The notes beneath the pieces are model-generated. The model was not told where the DNA came from, ran no database searches, and saw nothing but the letters and a program-made list of their open reading frames with translations. This document shows, one piece after another, positions 11,110-21,902 of a stretch of DNA of 64,000 bases. The stretch comes from Pogona vitticeps (Eukaryota; Chordata; Lepidosauria; Squamata; Agamidae), in contig NC_135783.1 of NCBI RefSeq assembly GCF_051106095.1, positions 58,871,447 to 58,935,446 of the forward strand, in the 5' to 3' direction. Positions within the stretch are counted from its first letter, which is position 1, and each line of letters opens with the position of its first letter. A program made the position numbers and the translations under genes.

Positions 11110-12120
11110 ACAAAATCTGTCACAGGTTTTGTAACTGAGTGGGCAACTTCTCCATGGTTGCCCATTCTGCTGAAGACTTCCAACAACTCATGAATCGTTT
11201 TAGCAAGGCCTGCCAAGACTTTGGACTAACAATCAGCCTGAAGAAGACACGTCATGGGCCAGGGCGTGGACTCACCTCCCTCTATTGCCATCTCCATGCA
11301 AGAATTGGAAGTTGTTCATGACTTTGTGTACCTTGGCTCAACGATCTCTGACACTCACTCCTAGATGTCAAGCTGGATAAACACATTGGCAAAGCAGCTA
11401 CCATATTTTCTAGACTCACAAAGAGAGCATGGCTCAGTAAGAAGCTGGCAGCATATACCAAGATTCAGGTCTGTAGAGCTGTGTCCTGAGCACACTCCTG
11501 CACTACAATGACTCCTGGACCCCTTGTGCATGGCAGGAGAGGAAGTTGAACACATTCTATATGCGTTGTCTCCGATGCATTTTTGGTATCACCTGGCAGG
11601 ACAAAGTTCCAAATAGAGTAGTCCTAGATTGAGCTGGAATTTTTAGCATGTATACAGTACTGAAACAGCGATTTCTATGTTGGCTTGGACATGGTGTGAG
11701 AATGGCTGATGGTCAGATTCCCAAAGATCTCCTGTATGGAGAATTACTGCAGGGAAAGCACCCCAGAGGGTGACCACAGCTGCGATGCAAGGATATCTGC
11801 AAGCGGGATCTGAAGGTCCTAGGAATGGACCTCAACAGATGGGAAACCCTGACATCTGAGTGTTCAGCCTGGAGGCAGGGCGGTGCATCACAACCTCTCC
11901 CAATTTGAAGAGACCCTTGTCCAGCAGGCCAAGGCAAACAGGCAGTCACGAGAGCAGCAAAATCAGGGAGCTGGAAAGGGGACAGATTCTATTTGTCTTC
12001 AGTGTGGAAGGAATTGTCACTCTCGAATTAGCCTTCTCAGCCACACTAGAAGCTGTTCCAAGTCCTCCATACAGAGCATGTTACCATAGCCTGTGGAGAC
12101 TGAAGGATGCATAAATCTAA
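11110..12120 (+). mobile_element. LINE fragment, end of reverse transcriptase plus C-terminal zinc finger
   Basis: Plus-strand remnant of the same LINE type as 1-760. It begins after the catalytic YADD block, at VAHSAEDFQQLMNRFSKACQ (11156 on), then DFGLTISLKKT, then a thumb-like part (KLDKHIGKAATIFSRLTKRAW, about 11371-11433, here given as separate short blocks), a degraded connection region, and ends with ICLQCGRNCHSRISLLSHTR (near 11993-12052), a C..C..H...H zinc-finger pattern. The 3' UTR end (agagcatg...gagactgaaggatgc) is at 12075-12112. Several stops and frame changes break it, and catalytic RT residues are absent. The fragment is old and not mobile. Confidence 0.8.
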
Positions 12121-12164
12121 TTTAATATGCCAGGCAGCAAGAATGTAAGGAACATTAATAATTA

Positions 12165-12335
12165 ATAAGTATGTGCCATCAAGTCAGTCCCAACTTATGT
12201 TGACCTTTTCCAGAGAGGTTTTTTTTAAAGGTATAGAGTAGTCGTTTACTTACCCAAGGTCACACAGGCTGGCTCTTCTCCCAGAAGGCACAGCGGGAAA
12301 TCAGAATTCCAACCCAGATACCCTGCTCACTGAGC
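12165..12335 (-). mobile_element. CORE/MIR-like tRNA SINE
   Basis: On the minus strand: tRNA-like head with A box (tggatagctcagtg) and B box-like (gggttggaattctg), then a CORE-type block (tgtgtgaccttgggtaagta), then the tail words aagttgggactgacttgatggcacata. The same family recurs at 12.8, 15.0, 20.1, 24.3 and 50.4 kb. Confidence 0.75.
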
Positions 12336-12754
12336 TATCCAATAAGCTAGAAACTTTAAAAAGGGAGTCTAAAGAAAGTAAAGGACACCTAGAGAGTGGC
12401 CGTGTATCCTAGTTTATTGAGGGCAGTCTTCTAGTTGGTTGGATGTTTGTTCGAGACCAGTTTATTGACAAAGCGCCATCAGAAGGGAGTTGCCCATCAA
12501 CCGGGCACACCTGGACAGCAAATTGAGTGTCAGATTAGACATTGCAGATGGTGTGAATAAACCCATTTCCCCTCTGACCACAGCATTGCCTCAGAACTAA
12601 TGCTTCAGCAATCTGACTTGCAAAACTAAACCTGTGCTTATGTTCTAGCAGGTAAAGCTTAGTGGGCTGGAGCAGAGCAATTTTTTTGGACTTTGAATCT
12701 CTACTGTGCCTTCCAGGAGAGGGGCCAGCTGAGATCACCCAAAGTATGTGTGGC
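12336..12754. other. No gene or clear repeat
   Basis: Nothing recognised. A minus-strand open frame of 67 codons has no family resemblance. Confidence 0.4.
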
Positions 12755-12925
12755 TGATAGGGTTATGCGCCCTGCCACATATATGGTCTTGTGCAAGCTG
12801 TATGGTCTCAGAACACCATCAGAAGAAAGGATGGTAAACAACTTCAGAGTACTGTACTTTATAATTAGAAAACACTGGAAAGATCATCATAACTCAGAAT
12901 TGACTCAATGGCACATCATCATCAT
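12755..12925 (+). mobile_element. CORE/MIR-like SINE, 3' part
   Basis: Plus-strand copy lacking most of its head: ggtcttgtgcaagctgtatggtctc, then ggatggtaaacaacttcagagtact, then the family tail tcagaattgactcaatggcac followed by an (ATC/ATT)n run. It is more diverged than the copy at 20.05 kb. Confidence 0.6.
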
Positions 12926-13959
12926 TATTAATATTATTATTCTTACCTTCCAGTGACCATGCACAAAACAAAACACACTAAATGTAATTTATATAGTTGA
13001 GGGAAATCAGATGAAATCAGACAGCCATTTCCCACCACTTAAGGAAATACAACATCTAATTATGTGCTAAATGTAATATCTAGTTTGAACCTTAACATGG
13101 TCTCAAACTGCCTCCAGCAGTCTTCTATTTAGTGAAATTGTTCTTTTTCTATTTAAATGACAGTCATTTTCTAATTTTATGTTAATACGTTAGGAATTAG
13201 CACGCTCAAATTCATGTGCAAATCTCTCTCCCTCCCTTTTTTTTGGATGAAGTATTTTTCTTTCTTTGAAGATATGCAGGTGTCCTGTATAGATATAAGT
13301 TATCTGGTTTTTCAAAACATGCACAGCCTTTGGGAGGGTGGTGGTGGAGTGAGCCATGAAACAAATTTGTGCCAGTCCCACAAAATGATGCTTGCACTCT
13401 GCAGTCAGCTGCGAGCCCCACCCTGTTGGTTTATTTTGCCTATACCTGGGAAATAACTGCAGGATGTAAAGAGTTTTGAGACCAATTTTCCTGAAGAAGC
13501 AGATCTAATATTGAAGTACAAAGTATGAGCTACAAATTCTAATGTTTATGGCATCTGGCAGAAGCTGTGTCTCTTCCTGTGCATGCTAGTCTAGATGCAG
13601 GAAAATTGAGTTTGCGTAAATATCCTTAAGCGTGTTCTACAGCATAGCGCTGATCAACACTGGATATATGGCTCAGATTGAGGCAAGTTGAAATCCAGAA
13701 TCATACACTCCAAGTTCCTAAACATGTTTTAATTTTTCTGTGAGTACAAGATAGGTTCCTCAGATCTGAATTTCCACACCACAAGAAACCCCCTCTCTTC
13801 CTCCTTTTCCTCCTCGGTAGAGGTAAGGGTGCTCACACTGATGACATCACAGTTGATGTCAAGGGAGTTCAATCTGTGCATGCTCTGCAGGATGCAGGCT
13901 TTTTGGGGAAAAGAAAAAGATGAGCCTGGCACATCAGGAATGTACTGGCTTATTAAAAA
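12926..13959. other. No gene or clear repeat
   Basis: AT-rich, no recognised family on either strand. Confidence 0.4.
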
Positions 13960-14130
13960 AAAAAAGACATTTATTTATTTAAAATATTTTTAGTCTGCCC
14001 TTTCTCCTTAAAAAGGACCCAAGGTGCCTTACATCATTAAAAGACAATATTTAAAGCTAAAATGGTAAGTATACAAATATTAAAAATGATCAAGCAAATG
14101 CCACATTTAAAAAAAACAGTAAACAAAAGC
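13960..14130 (-). mobile_element. LINE 3' end (L2/CR1-like tail)
   Basis: The words catttatttatttaaaa, gtctgccctttctcctt and ggacccaaggtgccttacatcatt are the reversed 3' UTR of an L2/CR1-like LINE subfamily distinct from the 6.6 and 27.6 kb copies. There is no coding part. Confidence 0.6.
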
Positions 14131-14954
14131 AACACCAAAAACACATTCAAAGCATTAAGGCACAACCATCCACCAAAAAAAAACCCATTTAGGCAGGCAG
14201 TCAATCAAAGAAAAGCAGCAGTTCTCAAGTGAAGGACATGAACTTGAAGTAGAAAGGGATGATTCCAGTCTTTAGTGACATCATGTAGACCTACCGTCAA
14301 TGGGCGATGGAACCACCTCTTTAACAGGATGTGTGGACGAGTCTGGTTTCTCTTTGCCTTTCAGCCTCCCCCAGCCCAGAGCCCCTTCCCCTCTGATGTT
14401 TCAACTGTGGCAATATGTACGCATTTCCTTCAATTTGCCTCAGCCGCACTAAAGACTCCAGTGCTGGAGATTTTATTCTCTTTCCTTCAGCTCAGTCATT
14501 CAAAATATATCTTGGTGGTAAAAACACCTCCAATGGTGGAAAAAAATGGGACCTGCCAGAGTCACAGAACTTTAACTGCAACAGCTGTAGTCTTCCAAAC
14601 ATGATTAATTGCTACCTCAAGTCCTCTTGCTAACAAGATCCTAGTGGGTGCAATTATACAGGACAATTCAACAGGGTGCATTAATTAAAAACATGCAGTG
14701 AAACAATGTGAAAAAGAAAGTCTGAAATGGTACAAGAGACTGCAAACAGGAAATTAAAAAGCACGGTCTGCTTCAAAAAAGGTGTGTTCCTCCTTACATC
14801 GTGGCCCCAAAGGGAACTGGAATTCTCACAGGACACCATTTTTGAGACCAAATATAAAATTAGTTGGCTAATGTTTTCACATTGAATTACAACCCCTGTC
14901 CATTGAATTAATCAATAGTTCCACCCGCTTTTGTGTGCATCTTGATTATTATTA
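14131..14954. other. No gene recognised
   Basis: A 109-codon plus-strand open frame (14275-14604) has no motif, homolog or coding bias that I can see and overlaps another frame. I treat it as chance. Confidence 0.4.
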
Positions 14955-15155
14955 CTATGTTGTGTGCATCTTATGCGCCCTCAAGCCAGTTCTGACTTGT
15001 GGCCACCTTCGTAGGTTTTCCAAGGTGTGTAAAATAGTTAATGAATGGTTTTACTGTTGCCATTTTCCAGTAAATTTCCATGGCCCAGCTGAGTTTTGAG
15101 ACCAGGTTTCTTCAGCCCTAGTCTGACACTCTATCTACTACACTACACTGGCTTT
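14955..15155 (-). mobile_element. CORE/MIR-like tRNA SINE, diverged
   Basis: Reverse of the family at 20.05 kb: the tail words cctcaagccagttctgacttgtggccacc lie at about 14982-15008, and the reversed tRNA-like head (gacactctatctactacactacactgg) at about 15125-15152. Many differences; old copy. Confidence 0.65.
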
Positions 15156-15846
15156 CTCTGGCAACTTATTTATTCATTCAGTGGTTTGTCCTAAACTTTG
15201 GACCCAAATGGTGAGTTAACAACATTGGCTGAGAGCCGATTGCATTTCTTTTATGGTTCAGTGCCTTGCCCTCAGAAGAAATATTGATGACATGAATCAG
15301 TGCACGACCTCAGCAATCATAGTGACATATGGAACTCCACACTGAGGTAAAATGGCATTTCCCCCCTCCTTTTCCCGGAGTGATATTGTTTAGGTCTGGT
15401 CTGCTATCTTCATCTTTTCAGCTGAACTCTGAAGTTAAAGTTTGCCTGAATACTTTGTATTCATTAGTCATCAGCAGGTCTGTGGTGCAGATAGCTAGTT
15501 CTGGTGGCCTGAAAGAAGGAGCACTTGGTAAACAAGATGAAACAGCAACGATAATAATCTTCCTGCTTTGGAATTTTAGATTATATATTTGCTGGATAAA
15601 ATATATATACAGATAAAGAAATTCTTATTACACTACCTACCACTTAGAATGTTTCTATTAATGTAATTTCACTGTTAGTTAAGGTGTATGTAAAATTCAC
15701 ATCCCATACCAACCATCTGAATCTTCCAGATTACATCCCAAGTACCTGAAGAAGTGTGTTATGTGTCCATGAAAATTCATGCTATGTAAAAATGTTACTC
15801 TTAAAGGAACCACAGGACACAACAAGGAATGACCACTGAATATGCC
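15156..15846. other. No gene or clear repeat
   Basis: Nothing recognised on either strand. Confidence 0.4.
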
Positions 15847-15945
15847 ACACACAGACACGCACATGCATGCACACACAAATGCATGCAAATGCGCACACAC
15901 GCGCGTGCACGCACGCACACACACACACACAGACACACACACAGA
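15847..15945. repeat. Compound (CA)n/(GCAC)n microsatellite
   Basis: Imperfect alternating purine-pyrimidine tract of CA, GCAC, CACG and ATGC units, about 100 bp, followed by a short (CCA)n run. It could adopt Z-DNA. Confidence 0.9.
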
Positions 15946-17426
15946 CCACCACCACCACCAATTTTTCTTTCTTCTCTGTAACGTCTGACTGGACTCTTAC
16001 AATGTTGTGTGTTAACTTCAGCACTAGCAACAGATCAGTTTCCCTGACCGTAACCCACAGGTGCAGGCTAGCTTTGGGAAACTAATAAACTTCTCCAACT
16101 CCTTGCTGTTCTTTCTTGCACTTACGCCATCTGTTACCTGGAGTGGGTATTCTCACTTTCCATAATAGTAGAACCAGGCCTGACTTCTGTGCACCCTGTG
16201 ATCTAGTGACTCTATATGCTCCATGTCTTACAACACCTGCTCATTCCATATCACTGGCTAAGGTGGGCGCAAGTGAGGTTATGGAACTGCTCATTATAAG
16301 TTCTTAAGGAAAGCAACATATCTCAGTGGCTTTTGCCTGAAAGAAAAGTGACAGAAACTCAAACTAATAAGATCTCTAGACATAAATCCCTTGTATCCAT
16401 ATGCCAGTTATTTAAAGTAATTGGATGACAGTGGTGGCGAGAGACCAATAAGTAGTCAGGTGGGTTGGAGTATATTGTCCACTCTTGACCTTTGTGGATA
16501 ACAGCCCATTGATCACTTCCTCCTTAGGTCACTTTCCCATTCTCAAAATAAACACTTAATCTCCCCCCATTGTCTACATTGGATCCCAGCCCTGTGGCCC
16601 CTACTGACCTCTAGTCAGGGCTAGGTTTTATCCTGAATGGGATTTCCTTGGGTTATAAATGTAAGTTTCTCCTTTCCTCTTTCCATGAGCATCCCAAGTG
16701 ATTTTTTTTTTTTGTAGTTCACAGCCATAAGCTTTCCTTACTACCCTTCTTCATACTCTGCTGACAGAATTACCACAAACCTCTGTGAGCGCTAAGGGGA
16801 AGTAATTTTTAACTATGTTGTAGATTTGAGTTCAGTCTGGAATATGTTATATACATTACAGAAAAGTCAGCCCACACACAGTACAAATTAAAAAAAAATA
16901 TACTGCCCAGATCAGGCCTCAGTACTTTTACTTCTACATATATAGAACTTCTTTACCTAACATTGAGGTTGACTAAATGGCTATTTAGCCCACTCTTTAG
17001 TCTGCTGCAGGAACAAGCTGGTAAAGTCTGAAAGTCAGATTTATTGGATTGAACCAAACTGCCCCCAGAGTGATTTAATCTGTACCTTTCTGAACCCCGG
17101 TCAGGGGTTCTACTTTTTTGTGTGGGTAAGATTGCTCTGGTTTGGATTGGTTCTAGTGCATGTGATCACTGGAACTGATCCAAAGCAAGCCTTCTGGTTT
17201 GAATTTGCCATTCTTGTGAACTAGCTTAATAAGCGAGCCGCTACAGGATATTAGCAAATTAATCACTTCTTCTGGAGTAAATGTTCCAATAGGTGCCGGA
17301 GGCTCAAGGAATGTGGAAATGCAGAAAGAGGAGGAAGGTAGGAAAGGGCCCATCAAGGAAGTGGAAGAAGGAGGAATCGCTTGGGGCAGTCAGTGGACAA
17401 AACAAGGAAGAAAGTGAGATCTAGGA
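15946..17426. other. No gene or clear repeat
   Basis: No recognised family. A minus-strand frame at 17153-17356 reads plausibly (about FLEPPAPIGTFTPEEVINLL) but has no match I know. Confidence 0.35.
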
Positions 17427-17990
17427 TTGGGAGAAAGCACCTCTAGGGAATATGAAGAAGCAGATGCTGAGGCAGATGCTAGTAGTGTGGCTTCCGGACA
17501 CAACCCACCTCTGGCAGATTATGTTTTAGACTACCTGACAAAGCTCAGACTGGAAGAGCTGAAGGAACCCCCAAAGACTGAAGGTAAGCTGTGGGATGGC
17601 CAACAAGGGTTAAAGCAGTGGTTCTTAACCTTGGGTTACTCAGGTGTTTTTGGACTGCAACTCCCAGAAGCCTTCACCACCAGCTGTGCTGGCTGGGGTT
17701 TCTGGGAGTTGCAGTTCAAAAACACCTGAATAACCCAAGGTTAAGAACCACTGGGTTAAAGCAGTGCTGGGAAAGTTGAGAGGACTTGACCCCTAACTAG
17801 TGTCATTGGCTGCTCCAGGATAGACAATTCCAGCAGCTGCACTGCTTACTGCAGGACATTAAAAAAAAGATGGCTGAGAGTGGATAAGCCGTAGCCATGT
17901 TGTGCATTGGACAGTAGCTGATTCTCTGTTACTGTATTTTGAAGGAGAAATGTTGTAAATAGTTCCTAATAAATGTTATGTTTCTTGTTT
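17427..17990 (+). other. Unidentified transcript-like segment with poly(A) signal
   Basis: An open stretch at about 17427-17590 reads acidic, coding-like sequence (blocks REYEEADAEADASS, PLADYVLDYLTKLRLEEL). It is followed by AAGgtaagct at 17580-17590, which has the form of a splice donor. A hAT MITE (17616-17753) has landed just downstream. Further on, near 17966-17985, AATAAA with a T-rich flank looks like a polyadenylation signal. I do not recognise the protein. It may be an exon remnant, part of an old mobile element, or chance. Confidence 0.25.
17616..17753. mobile_element. hAT-type MITE, 138 bp, palindromic
   Basis: Terminal inverted repeats CAGTGGTTCTTAACCTTGGG and their reverse complement close the element. 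The interior is also largely palindromic, with a GGGAGTTGCAGTTC core. A perfect 8-bp target duplication GGTTAAAG flanks it (17608-17615 and 17754-17761), which is the hAT length. There is no transposase, so it must have been moved in trans. Confidence 0.92.
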
Positions 17991-18261
17991 GGATACTGAC
18001 TCTGTTCTGATAAGTGATGAGTGACATAAACATGTCCTTCCTGATCCCTATCCCCTCTGAGCAGATGTAACCCTTCACACCCACATATGAGGTTTTTTAA
18101 GTATTCAAATTTTGTTCATCTTGAATAGAATGAATTTTGGGAATTTTGGTAAATTCTTAATGAGAAATTAATTGAAACAATTTTTTTCATCCATCTCTGC
18201 TCCTCCTTTTACTTGATGCTTCCTTGAAGGACTCTGTGTCCCAAGAGATGTGTTTATTATA

Positions 18262-18325
18262 ATCAGAGCTTGGAAAAGTTCCTTTTTTGACTATACCTCC
18301 CAGAACAGCCCCCCTGTTCAACAGT
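18262..18325 (+). mobile_element. hAT-type MITE fragment (CAGAGCTTGG family)
   Basis: Begins CAGAGCTTGGAAAAGTTCC, the typical end of a squamate MITE with an actacaactcccagaa core, here degraded to gactatacctcccagaaca. The second end is missing. Same family as 24614-24731 and 63792-63899. Confidence 0.6.
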
Positions 18326-19254
18326 CAGTTGATTCTAATTGAAGCAAGACAATTTCATTTGCTTTTTGGGATTCTGTTACGGCTGGACTTGGCTCTGTGT
18401 TTACAAATAGGTATAAGATGTTTCACATTCTTTTTGCTTCCCCTTTTCTCAAACTTTTGGGGGAAAATGGTTTGGATCCTAACCTGCATATCCTGTAAAG
18501 TAAGGTGAGAGGTGGATTTCCACCAGTTCCCTTCTCTATTCTACAGTTCTGTTACTTACTCCAGATTTTCAAGGTTTTGCAAAAGGAAGCAGGAGGTGGG
18601 AAAGTCCCATTTTGTAAACACAAACTCTATTCTGTAGAAAGACAGGGAGTTAGAGCCCAAAAAGCCATTGTCATTTGTTGTGTGAAATCTACTCTCTTTA
18701 CTTTCTTAACCTGTCATTTTTGAGGGCTGGGCCATGCAGAGAATTTCTGGATTTAAAATCCAGACTAGCTCAGTACAGTAATCAATGCCATCAACTTGGA
18801 TCCTACTGGAACTGCTTGGAAAAGAGATAGTTGCTCTAAAGTATGAGCTTCAGTTACATTTTGTTAACAATTATCCGACTTAAGAGAGAGAGAGAGAGAG
18901 AGATGATCTTGTCCTTGGTGGGGTTTGGCTTTTGAATGATTATGCCTAGAGAAAAAGGGAGTAGAATAATCCCAAGATATCTCCTTTTTTCACATGACCA
19001 TTCTGGACAACAACAAAATAACATTGTCCTGTTAAAACAGGCATCTGCACTGGAGCTGCTGAGACCCTTGTGACTGCTCTCCAATGATTAAAGAAAGAAA
19101 GAGTGCTATGCACTTTTGATAGCCAGGTGGTTGGTTGCTTCATCTTATCCCAACCATTTTACTTGACAGCATTTCCAGGGTGATGGGGGAAGGTGTTTTT
19201 CTTAACAGTTTCCCAACACCTTCTTGTCTGAAAGCCATTATGGTCAGCCTAGAT
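18326..19254. other. No gene; (AG)n run
   Basis: Contains an (AG)n run at 18883-18902. No recognised gene or repeat otherwise. Confidence 0.45.
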
Positions 19255-19654
19255 CAGCGATGGCAAACCTATGGCATGTGTGCCACAGCTGTCACACACC
19301 GCCCTCTCTGTGGGCCCATAAGCCAGAAGTTGCCATTGAGAAATACTTACCTGTCCTCCAATCCTGGGTTTCCGCACTCCCCTCCGCTGGTGCAGTCGTC
19401 CAGAGGAGGGGGTAAAATGGCATCCATTACCGATCTAGCCTGATGGTGGATTGGAGGACCAGTAAATATTTCTCTGTTAATACCGCCCTGGGGGGGGGGG
19501 GAAACCAAGCATTTAACCCTTGAGGTGCAGGGCAGTTGTTTTTTCTAAACTAAAACCTCAGTATTCAGGTTTAATTGCAGTTTTGGCACTTTGAAATAAA
19601 TTGGCTTTGTCTTGCAGTTTGGGCACTTGGGCTCGAAAAGGTTCACCGTCACTG
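19255..19654. mobile_element. hAT-type MITE, 400 bp
   Basis: Starts CAGCGATGGCAAACCTATGG and ends AAAAGGTTCACCGTCACTG, imperfect terminal inverted repeats of a well-known hAT non-autonomous type. A perfect 8-bp target duplication GCCTAGAT lies at 19247-19254 and 19655-19662. The interior contains a G-run (19490-19501) and no transposase frame. Confidence 0.92.
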
Positions 19655-19887
19655 GCCTAGATCAATCACTCTTTCCTTTAGCTTGAATCTGAATTAATTG
19701 GCACTAGAGTAGAAGGAGAAGGAAAGGAGAAGAAGAGAAAGGGCTAAATAATTGCTTTGTGGGCATCTGGGGCAATTTGCACCTGGTGCACTCCTTCTAT
19801 GTAAACTCTATAATCAGACCACATCTTTTAATGGACTAGGGGTTCTACTGGCTCAGTGGTTTAGGTCTCTGGCTGTGGTGCTAAATG

Positions 19888-20049
19888 TTCCTCACCCACC
19901 ATAAGATGCTACTATTTACAAACGTACTCTCTTCTTTAATCTGATGATTGTCACAGCATATACTGTCAGCATGTCTTTCATTAAAGATTAATGGCTGCTT
20001 ACAAGGTTTTTGGGGGAGCTTCTTTCTTTTCTTTTCTTTTTACATTGGG
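19888..20049 (+). repeat. Direct duplication, copy A
   Basis: From ttcctcaccca through ctctcttctttaatctgatgattg to the (TTTTC)n before the SINE head; similar to 21179-21330 in the same orientation, about 80-85% identical by eye. The similarity runs on into the following SINE head. Just upstream (about 19846-19880) a tRNA-like A-box phrase (tggctcagtggttta) may be another SINE scrap. Confidence 0.7.
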
Positions 20050-20275
20050 GTAGCTCAGTCGAAAGGTCTGAAAGTCACCTCTGTGGAGCCAGTGGATGGG
20101 GGTCTGATTCCCATTGTGCCTGTGAGTAGAGTCAGCCTGTGTGGCCTTGGGCAAGCTGCAGAGTCCCAGGGTGCCCCCAGGAGAAGGGACTGGGAAACCA
20201 CTTCTGAGTTTTCTCTGCCTGGAAAACCCTGAAAAGGTTCATCATTAAGTCAGAATTGACATTATTATGCTTCTT
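20050..20275 (+). mobile_element. CORE/MIR-like tRNA SINE, best copy
   Basis: The most complete copy in the window. Head with A box (gggtagctcagtcg) and B box (ggtctgattccc), CORE-like block (tgtgtggccttgggcaagct), middle (gggaaaccacttctgagt), then the tail words aagtcagaattgacattatta. It is a Pol III-type promoter layout. It sits between copy A of the direct duplication and the hAT MITE at 20295. Confidence 0.8.
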
Positions 20276-20294
20276 CCTCCAGTGTCCACTAGCG

Positions 20295-20787
20295 CAGTGG
20301 TTCTTAACCTTTTTGAAAGAAACGCCCCCTTGATCCACTGAGGAAGTTATCATCGCCCCCCTCTTATTTCTTATTATATCTTATTTGTTTGTTTGTTTGT
20401 TTGTTTGTTTAAGACACTTAAATCCAATGACCCCTGAAAACAAAATTCAATTCCAAGAAAATGAAATGCCCCCCAAAAGTAACATTTAATGATTTAGTTG
20501 CAAGCGAATTTTAAGACTCAAAAAGAAATATAAAAAGGGCATAAAATGCAGGAACTAAAAATTTCAAGACGAAAACTCTGAAACTAAATTAAAATTGGAG
20601 GAAAATATATATTCATGCACATTGTAAAAAGGCTGCAGCCATCTTCACAGGTTTGGCTTGCTCCAGCGACCCCCTACCGCCCCCCTTCTGCTCCAGCGCC
20701 CCCACGCCGCCCCTTTTCGTTCTACCGCCCCCCTGAAAAATGAAATCGCCCCCTGGGGGGCATTATCGCCCAGGTTAAGAACCACTG
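20295..20787. mobile_element. hAT-type MITE, 493 bp
   Basis: Terminal inverted repeats CAGTGGTTCTTAACCT and AGGTTAAGAACCACTG. A perfect 8-bp target duplication CACTAGCG flanks it (20287-20294 and 20788-20795). It shares its first 16 bp with the 138-bp MITE at 17.6 kb but has a different, longer interior with a (GTTT)n run near 20385-20410 and repeated cgcccccc phrases near both ends. No transposase. Confidence 0.92.
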
Positions 20788-20795
20788 CACTAGCG

Positions 20796-21178
20796 ACTCT
20801 GGAAGCATGACCAAATTCTCATGCACGGGAGAGTTCACTTCAGTGCCTTCTGGATGGGTGGATCATGGCCAATGAAGTCAAGATATCTTAAATTCTAAAG
20901 ATTTCCCCTTGAGCCAGTTCAGTGCAGTGGAGTATTTGTTGAGGAGAAAAACATCAAATCTCAGCTTCACCGTGAAGCGCACTGACTTTGGCCTAAATAT
21001 TCTCGGCCATAACCTAACCTTCCTCAGATGGTGTGGTAAGGATAAAAGTAGCAGCAATGAACTACCTAAGTTGCCTCACACTCTTGGAAGAAAGAGAAAC
21101 TAAGAATATAATAAATAGCTACACCTTCTGGGTGGGGCCATGCTTAGTTACATGGATGCATCTTGCTGCTAGAACAGA
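20796..21178. other. No gene or clear repeat
   Basis: Spacer between the MITE and copy B of the direct duplication; nothing recognised. Confidence 0.4.
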
Positions 21179-21355
21179 TTCCTCACCCATGATGAGAAGC
21201 TACTATTTACAATGGTACTCTCTTCTTTAATCTGATGATTGTCACAGCATATGCTGCCCACATGCCTTTCATTGAGGATCAATGACTCTTGACAAGGTTT
21301 TGAGTTTTTCTTCTTTGTTTATGTTGGGGTACTCAGCCTGAAGGACTGGAGGTCA
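21179..21355 (+). repeat. Direct duplication, copy B, with SINE head scrap
   Basis: Matches 19888-20080, including the phrase before the SINE and the first part of the SINE head (gttggggtactcagcctgaagg). The SINE breaks off after about 50 bp. Homology crossing the SINE junction suggests both copies derive from one unit. Confidence 0.7.
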
Positions 21356-21842
21356 TTGAGAGGCAGCATGGTGGAGGTATATTCTCAAATCCGTTACACT
21401 GTACCCGTAATTTCTCATAACAGCTACTGTACTTCTTTGCTGAGACAGGAAGTTTAATTGAGCTGAATAGTTTGTCCCTTCAATATCAATTTTTAGTGTG
21501 TTTGAACATAGGAAAGATCTGTCGTATCCCTTGGTAGGTTATTACCCTGACAGTTAATTGTTAGACACCATGCACCAAGTATGCATTTGTTTATTTTGGC
21601 TCCTGTCCACTGCATCTAGTTACATATTTGTCAGCTAAATCGAAGAGCCATCTGCTATCAGAAATCTCTTTTCCACAAGGGGCATTTAAGACAACTAATT
21701 AAACCACCCCCCTTAACGTTTTCAGGAGGAGATGAAATACATATGTGTTTTCTGTCTCTTGTCCTAGGAAAATTTTTTTCAGAACAGAAACCACTCTTGT
21801 GTATTTAAAAAATAAATATAAATCTCAAGTTTTCCAGGAAAT

Positions 21843-21844
<2 letters not shown>
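21356..21844. other. No gene or clear repeat
   Basis: Nothing recognised on either strand. Confidence 0.4.

Positions 21845-21875
<31 letters not shown>
21845..21875. repeat. (TG)n microsatellite
   Basis: About 15 perfect TG units, followed by AT-rich DNA leading into the hairpin at 21903. Confidence 0.95.
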
Positions 21876-21879
<4 letters not shown>

Positions 21880-21902
21880 GATATAAAAATAAATATATAT
21901 AT

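Noticed and set aside
14275-14604. 109-codon plus-strand frame as a gene
   Set aside because: No homolog, motif or codon bias; overlaps a second open frame.
15697-16085. Frames reading VCVCVCVC or HTHTHTQT
   Set aside because: Translation of the CA-rich microsatellite.
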